From Acidimicrobiia bacterium (lineage in GTDB: Bacteria > Actinomycetota > Acidimicrobiia > Acidimicrobiales > Ilumatobacteraceae): 9,635 nucleotides of DNA. The DNA lies in contig JAUHYJ010000097.1 of assembly GCA_030425785.1 (NCBI GenBank), forward strand, positions 1-9,635, given 5' to 3'. This document shows positions 6,818 through 9,635 of this stretch, in pieces (position 1 is the first letter of the stretch; each line of letters opens with the position of its first letter). The notes below the pieces were generated by a model that saw only the letters and a program-made list of their open reading frames with translations, made no database searches and had not been told where the DNA came from. A program made the translations under genes and the position numbers.

Positions 6818-6833
6818 CCGCCGTGATCGGCGG
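6818..6833 (+). other. Small hairpin after livM
   Basis: CCGCCG-TGAT-CGGCGG is a perfect 6-bp stem with a 4-nt loop, 12 nt after the livM stop and without a T-run. Together with the hairpin at 6876-6894 it may let the binding-protein message be processed away from the permease message. Either hairpin alone could be chance in DNA this G+C-rich. Confidence 0.35.
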
Positions 6834-6875
6834 CGCGGTGCCCGACATGTGAGACTGGGCATCGTGAACAGATGT

Positions 6876-6894
6876 GGGCACCGACTCGGTGCCC
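6876..6894 (+). other. Leader hairpin before the binding-protein gene
   Basis: GGGCACCG-ACT-CGGTGCCC is a perfect 8-bp stem with a 3-nt loop, ending 26 nt before the ATG at 6921. The SD (AGGGGG, 6909-6914) stays outside the stem in an unusually A-rich unpaired stretch (ACACCCAACAACAG). This arrangement favours efficient initiation and would protect the 5' end of a processed binding-protein transcript. Confidence 0.45.
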
Positions 6895-6920
6895 CAACAC
6901 CCAACAACAGGGGGAAACCA

Positions 6921-8435
6921 ATGAGAAGAAAGTCAAAGGCACTGGCTTCGCTGGTGGCGGCTTCGCTCGTGATCGCAGCCTGTGGTGGCGATGACGACGA
7001 CGACGCCACGCCGGCCGAGGAACCAGCCACTGAAGAGCCGGCGGACGACGCCGAAGAGCCGGCCGACGACATGGAAGAGCCGGCCGACGACATGGAAGAG
7101 CCGGCCGACGACATGGAGGAGCCGGCCGACGACATGGAAGAGCCGGCCGACGACATGTCCGACGAGCCCGCGACCGACGTCGTCACCGACTTCGGTGTCG
7201 ACGCCGAGAACATGGTCATCCGGGTCGGCCTCAACGCCGACCTCACCGGCCCGTTCGCGTCACTGGTCGTCGACATCGTCGAGGCCCAGAAGGTCTACTG
7301 GGAGGTGTTCAACGAGGCCGGCGGCTACCGCGGCTGGACCGTCGAGCCCGTCGTGATCGACTCCGGCTACGCCACCGACAAGGGCATCCAGAACTATCAG
7401 GAGTTCGCCCAGGAGTCGGAAGAAGGCGTGCTGATGATCACCGAGAACACCGGTTCGCCGATCACCTCGGCGATCGCGCTCGACGCCGCCGACGACAACA
7501 TGTTGACGATCCCGCTCTCGTGGGCATCGCTCTGGCCGGACCCCGAGTACGGCTCGGCGATCCTCGAGAAGCAGGCGACGTACTGCATCGAGTCGATCAA
7601 CGGCGTCGAGTGGCTGAAGGACCTCGTCGAGAGCGAGGGTGGCGAGGCCACCCTGGCGATCATCGGTCGTCCGGGTGAGTACGGCGAGGACGGCTCGGCC
7701 GGCGCGAAGATCGCGGCGGAGGAGCTCGGTATCCCGATCGTCTACGACGGCACCGGTGCCGTCGCCGGCGACGACCGGACCGCGGTCATCTCCGAGCTCG
7801 TGAACTCCGAGGCGACGATCGTCTGGAACACGCTGACCCCAGGTGAGCTGCTCGACATCTTCGGCAACGCCGTCAGCCAGGGCTTCACCGGCTACTGGTC
7901 CGGCAACTCGCCGTCGTTCAGCTACCCGGTCCACATGCCGTCCGACTTCGCGGATCAGTTCTCGCAGTACTACTTCCAGTCGTACTACCAGGCGCCGTGG
8001 GCGACCCCCGGCATCCCGGAGATGGATCGTCTCGTGGCCGAGATGACCGCGCGTCGTCCCGACCTCAACATCTCGGACGCCTACACCACGGGCTGGATCG
8101 AGGGCATGATGGCCGAGACGCTGTTCCGTACGGCGATCGACCAGGGTGACCTCACCCGCGAGAACATCGTGGCGATCTCGCAGGATCCGAGCTTCAGCGT
8201 CGACTTCGGTGGCCTGTCCGCGAACCAGTCGTGGCCGCAGGACTACAACGAGGCGCTGGTGCGCTCGACCTGGATCTACGACGTCGATGCGTCGCAGTAC
8301 AACCTGATCCCGATGTCGGAGGTCACCGCCGACAACCCGGGCTCGTCGGGTCTCATCCCGATCGAGCAGGACTACGTCGGAACGGTGGCTGGCAGCTACC
8401 AGTTCGACGGCCCCTGCATCGAGCCGAGCTCCTGA
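6921..8435 (+). CDS. ABC transporter substrate-binding lipoprotein (LivJ/K-like, Peripla_BP_6 type)
   Basis: This 504-residue extracytoplasmic protein captures the substrate for the Liv-type permease. MRRKSKALASLVAASLVIAA (1-20) is a lipoprotein signal with Cys21 as the lipidated residue. It is followed by GGDDDDD and an acidic spacer of six EEPADD(M/A) repeats (38-79). The mature domain begins near NMVIRVGLNADLTGPFASL (97-115), the usual first strand and ligand loop of the type I Leu/Ile/Val-binding fold, and runs to the end. Cys222 and Cys499 are the only other cysteines and could pair. Subfamily and ligand are not readable; the ligase context favours an organic acid. The ATG at 6921 has AGGGGG 6 nt upstream and directly gives the signal peptide, whereas a GTG at 6849 in the same frame lacks an SD. 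Hairpins on both sides suggest a separately stabilised, more abundant message, as is known for other binding-protein genes. Confidence 0.92.
   Translation: MRRKSKALASLVAASLVIAACGGDDDDDATPAEEPATEEPADDAEEPADDMEEPADDMEEPADDMEEPADDMEEPADDMSDEPATDVVTDFGVDAENMVIRVGLNADLTGPFASLVVDIVEAQKVYWEVFNEAGGYRGWTVEPVVIDSGYATDKGIQNYQEFAQESEEGVLMITENTGSPITSAIALDAADDNMLTIPLSWASLWPDPEYGSAILEKQATYCIESINGVEWLKDLVESEGGEATLAIIGRPGEYGEDGSAGAKIAAEELGIPIVYDGTGAVAGDDRTAVISELVNSEATIVWNTLTPGELLDIFGNAVSQGFTGYWSGNSPSFSYPVHMPSDFADQFSQYYFQSYYQAPWATPGIPEMDRLVAEMTARRPDLNISDAYTTGWIEGMMAETLFRTAIDQGDLTRENIVAISQDPSFSVDFGGLSANQSWPQDYNEALVRSTWIYDVDASQYNLIPMSEVTADNPGSSGLIPIEQDYVGTVAGSYQFDGPCIEPSS
7032..7157 (+). repeat. Six 21-bp tandem repeats encoding EEPADD(M/A)
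   Basis: The unit is GAAGAGCCGGCCGACGACAT plus G (EEPADDM). The first copy ends GCC (Ala) and has GCG for GCC, the fifth begins GAG for GAA, and the other four are identical. Such near-identical in-frame copies point to recent slippage, so copy number should vary between strains. The product is a flexible acidic tether between the lipid anchor and the binding domain. Confidence 0.95.
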
Positions 8436-8446
8436 CACGCAACTGA

Positions 8447-8490
8447 CTGCGTCGGGGTCGGGCACCTTCGGGTGCCCGACCCCGGTGCGG
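8447..8490 (+). terminator. Very strong UUCG hairpin between binding-protein gene and livF
   Basis: GGGGTCGGGCACC (8454-8466), loop TTCG (8467-8470) and GGTGCCCGACCCC (8471-8483) make a 13-bp perfect stem closed by the extra-stable C(UUCG)G loop. It extends by seven more pairs, three of them G-U, to 8447-8490. It begins 11 nt after the binding-protein stop. There is no T-run, and the operon continues, so it is probably a partial terminator or a 3'-end stabiliser that keeps the binding protein in excess over the ATPases. Confidence 0.65.
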
Positions 8491-8545
8491 CGTCCGACCG
8501 CCACCGCCCACCGCCAGGGTCCACCGATCGACAAGGAACGAAATC

Positions 8546-9334
8546 GTGCTCGAAGTCGCCAACCTCGAAGTCGTCTACAACGAGGTGATCCTGGCCCTGC
8601 GCGGCCTGTCGATCGAGGTCCCCGACGGCCAGATCGTCGCCCTGCTCGGCTCGAACGGTGCCGGCAAGACCTCGACGGCCCGTGCCATCACCGGCCTGCT
8701 GGACGTTCACGAGGGCAAGACGACCAAGGGCACGGTCACCTGGAACGGCAAGCAGCTGCCCATCCACGACCCGGCCGCCATCGTGCGCACCGGGATCAGC
8801 CAGGTGATGGAGGGCCGTCGCATCTTCGCCGAGCTGTCCGTCGACGAGAACCTGATCACCGGCGCGTTCACGAACCGCAGCCGTGAGAAGCACAACTACG
8901 ACCGGGTGATGGAGTTGTTCCCGCGACTCGGCGAACGACGCACCCAGACCGCCGGCCTGCTGTCCGGCGGCGAGCAGCAGATGCTGGCGATCGGGCGTGC
9001 CCTGATGGCCGAACCCGAGCTGCTCATCCTCGACGAGCCGTCGCTCGGTCTCGCGCCCAAGCTCGTCGAGCAGGTGCGCGACGTGATCGTCGAGATCAAC
9101 CAGCAGGGCACGAGCGTCCTGCTGATCGAGCAGAACGCGATGATGGCGCTCTCGATCGCCAACTACGGCTACATCATGGAGACCGGCAAGGTGGTGATGG
9201 ACGGCGACGGCGCGAAGCTCCGCGACGACGACGACGTCAAGGAGTTCTACCTCGGCCTCCACGGCGACGAGGGCGAGAAGAAGTCGTTCAAGAACATCAA
9301 GCATTACAAGCGCCGCAAGCGCTGGGCATCGTGA
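8546..9334 (+). CDS. livF: ABC transporter ATPase, LivF family, with basic C-terminal tail
   Basis: This 262-residue cytoplasmic nucleotide-binding subunit drives the Liv-type importer. It shows Walker A GSNGAGKT (35-42), the Q-loop in SQVMEGRRIF (85-94, Gln86), the signature LSGGEQQ (139-145), and Walker B LLILDEP (159-165) with catalytic Glu164. LLIEQNAMMAL (192-202) is the usual LivF wording where many ATPases have the H-loop histidine. VMEGRRIFAELSV is also diagnostic of LivF rather than LivG. Beyond YLGL, where short LivF proteins stop, a tail of about 25 residues ends [16 protein letters not shown]. From memory, similar basic tails occur in LivF proteins encoded near acyl-CoA ligases, and an alignment would test that. 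The GTG at 8546 has AAGGAA 7 nt before it. The tail is echoed in the short ORF that overlaps its stop. Confidence 0.94.
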   Translation: MLEVANLEVVYNEVILALRGLSIEVPDGQIVALLGSNGAGKTSTARAITGLLDVHEGKTTKGTVTWNGKQLPIHDPAAIVRTGISQVMEGRRIFAELSVDENLITGAFTNRSREKHNYDRVMELFPRLGERRTQTAGLLSGGEQQMLAIGRALMAEPELLILDEPSLGLAPKLVEQVRDVIVEINQQGTSVLLIEQNAMMALSIANYGYIMETGKVVMDGDGAKLRDDDDVKEFYLGLHGDEGEKKSFKNIKHYKRRKRWAS

Positions 9335-9405
9335 TCGCGATGGAGCCGGCGATGAACATCAAGCACACTGAGACCGACGTGCGCCGTCAGCGCTGGGCGA
9401 GCTGA
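9293..9405 (+). repeat. Diverged tandem copy of the livF 3' end
   Basis: Copy 1 (9293-9334) encodes [13 protein letters not shown] and stop. Copy 2 (9355-9405) encodes [16 protein letters not shown] and stop. The first 11 bases match exactly, 16 of 18 match across GCGCCG..AGCGCTGGGC, and the ends differ in DNA (ATCG versus GAGC) yet both read Ala-Ser-stop. A 9-bp net difference keeps the frame. The copies are separated by 20 bp. Confidence 0.8.
9331..9405 (+). CDS. Short ORF echoing the LivF C-terminus (24 aa)
   Basis: The GTG at 9331 overlaps the livF stop (GTGA) in the -1 frame; in-frame ATGs follow at 9340 and 9352. The product reads VIAMEPAM and then [16 protein letters not shown]. Ten of the 13 residues of the LivF tail (NIKH, RR, RWAS) recur in order. 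In the aligned codons, CAT/CAC, CGC/CGT, GCA/GCG and TCG/AGC keep the amino acid and only AAG/CAG changes it, a pattern expected if the peptide is selected. No strong SD precedes the GTG, so expression would rely on reinitiation or -1 slippage at the livF stop. The stop lies 35 bp before livG. Alternatives are the scar of a deleted livF duplicate or chance retention of a slipped copy. Confidence 0.4.
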   Translation: MIAMEPAMNIKHTETDVRRQRWAS

Positions 9406-9440
9406 CGCCGTCCGGTGACCTGGAACAAGGAATCGATGCG

Positions 9441-9635
9441 ATGACCGATGATCTCTCGACCACGGCGGTGACCGGCACCGAGGTGTCCGTCGCGCCGGGG
9501 CAGCCGCTGCTCGACGTGCAGGGCATCACGCTCCGATTCGGCGGCGTGACCGCGATCAACGACGTCTCGTTCGACGTGCACCCGGGTGAGCTGTTCGCCA
9601 TCATCGGCCCGAACGGCGCGGGCAAGACCACCTTC
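9441..9635 (+). CDS. livG: ABC transporter ATPase, LivG family, N-terminal part only
   Basis: The frame is open from the ATG at 9441 to the window edge (65 codons). After a variable start ([10 protein letters not shown]...), it reads [20 protein letters not shown] (23-42), then [20 protein letters not shown] (43-62) and TTF. The Walker A is GPNGAGKT, and the wording [23 protein letters not shown] is the LivG form, distinct from the LivF gene just upstream. It is the second ATPase of the importer and should heterodimerise with LivF at the permease pair. AAGGAA (9427-9432) lies 8 nt before the ATG. An ATG at 9436 in another frame stops at once. The signature motif, Walker B and C-terminus lie outside the window. 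Confidence 0.9.
   Translation, partial: MTDDLSTTAVTGTEVSVAPGQPLLDVQGITLRFGGVTAINDVSFDVHPGELFAIIGPNGAGKTTF

Noticed and set aside
6849..6920. GTG at 6849 as an earlier start for the binding lipoprotein
   Set aside because: No SD, and it would put 24 residues in front of a normal lipoprotein signal. The ATG at 6921 has a strong SD.
6806..6920. Search for a livM-tail echo or similar short ORF before the binding-protein gene
   Set aside because: No repeat of the livM 3' end is visible; only a 9-codon GTG frame without an SD ending at 6852. The echo pattern does not extend to this junction.
7032..7157. Tandem 21-bp units considered as a CRISPR array
   Set aside because: There are no unique spacers; the units are contiguous, in frame and encode an acidic linker.
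5957..7276. Minus-strand frame with a repeated SSAGSSM peptide
   Set aside because: The repeat is the antisense reading of the EEPADDM repeats; the rest is opposite livM. No SD or family support.
7260..8534. Minus-strand open frame of 424 codons opposite the binding-protein gene
   Set aside because: Low-complexity Arg/Asp/Val composition, no domain, and it runs through the strong hairpin. Shadow frame.

Overview
The window is high-G+C bacterial DNA. Codons end mostly in G or C, Shine-Dalgarno (SD) sites are strong, GTG starts occur, and two lipoproteins carry poly-Asp/Glu linkers after the lipobox. This fits an actinobacterium, and I suspect an Ilumatobacter-like member of the Acidimicrobiia. 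The phylum-level guess is moderately firm and the genus is only an impression.

Layout. On the minus strand are a lipoprotein whose 3' end is cut off by the window (1-263) and an acyl-CoA dehydrogenase of about 600 residues (317-2116). A 350-bp divergent intergenic region (2117-2466) carries four 12-bp tandem repeats beside the dehydrogenase ribosome-binding site. On the plus strand runs an apparent operon: AMP-forming long-chain acyl-CoA ligase (2467-4338), LivH-type permease (4418-5416), LivM-type permease (5504-6805), substrate-binding lipoprotein (6921-8435), LivF-type ATPase (8546-9334) and the start of a LivG-type ATPase (9441 to the window end). All five classes of a HAAT/Liv ABC importer are therefore present. 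The ligase next to them and the divergent dehydrogenase suggest that a carboxylic acid (fatty, branched or aromatic) is imported, activated to its CoA thioester and oxidised. The substrate cannot be read from sequence.

The most unusual structure lies at the gene junctions. After the ligase stop and after the LivF stop there is a short ORF (28 and 24 aa). Each begins in an ATGA or GTGA overlap with the stop codon, in the -1 frame, and ends with a diverged second copy of the tail of the gene just upstream. The ligase echo also overlaps the livH start and supplies its SD. In the LivF echo most codon differences are synonymous, including a TCG-to-AGC serine swap, which hints at selection on the peptide. 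A third short ORF (27 aa) with its own SD fills the livH-livM gap but is not a clear echo.

Hairpins lie in the livH-livM, livM-SBP and SBP-livF gaps. The one between the binding-protein gene and livF is a 13-bp perfect stem closed by a UUCG loop. The binding lipoprotein has six 21-bp tandem repeats encoding an acidic EEPADD(M/A) spacer between its lipid anchor and its binding domain.
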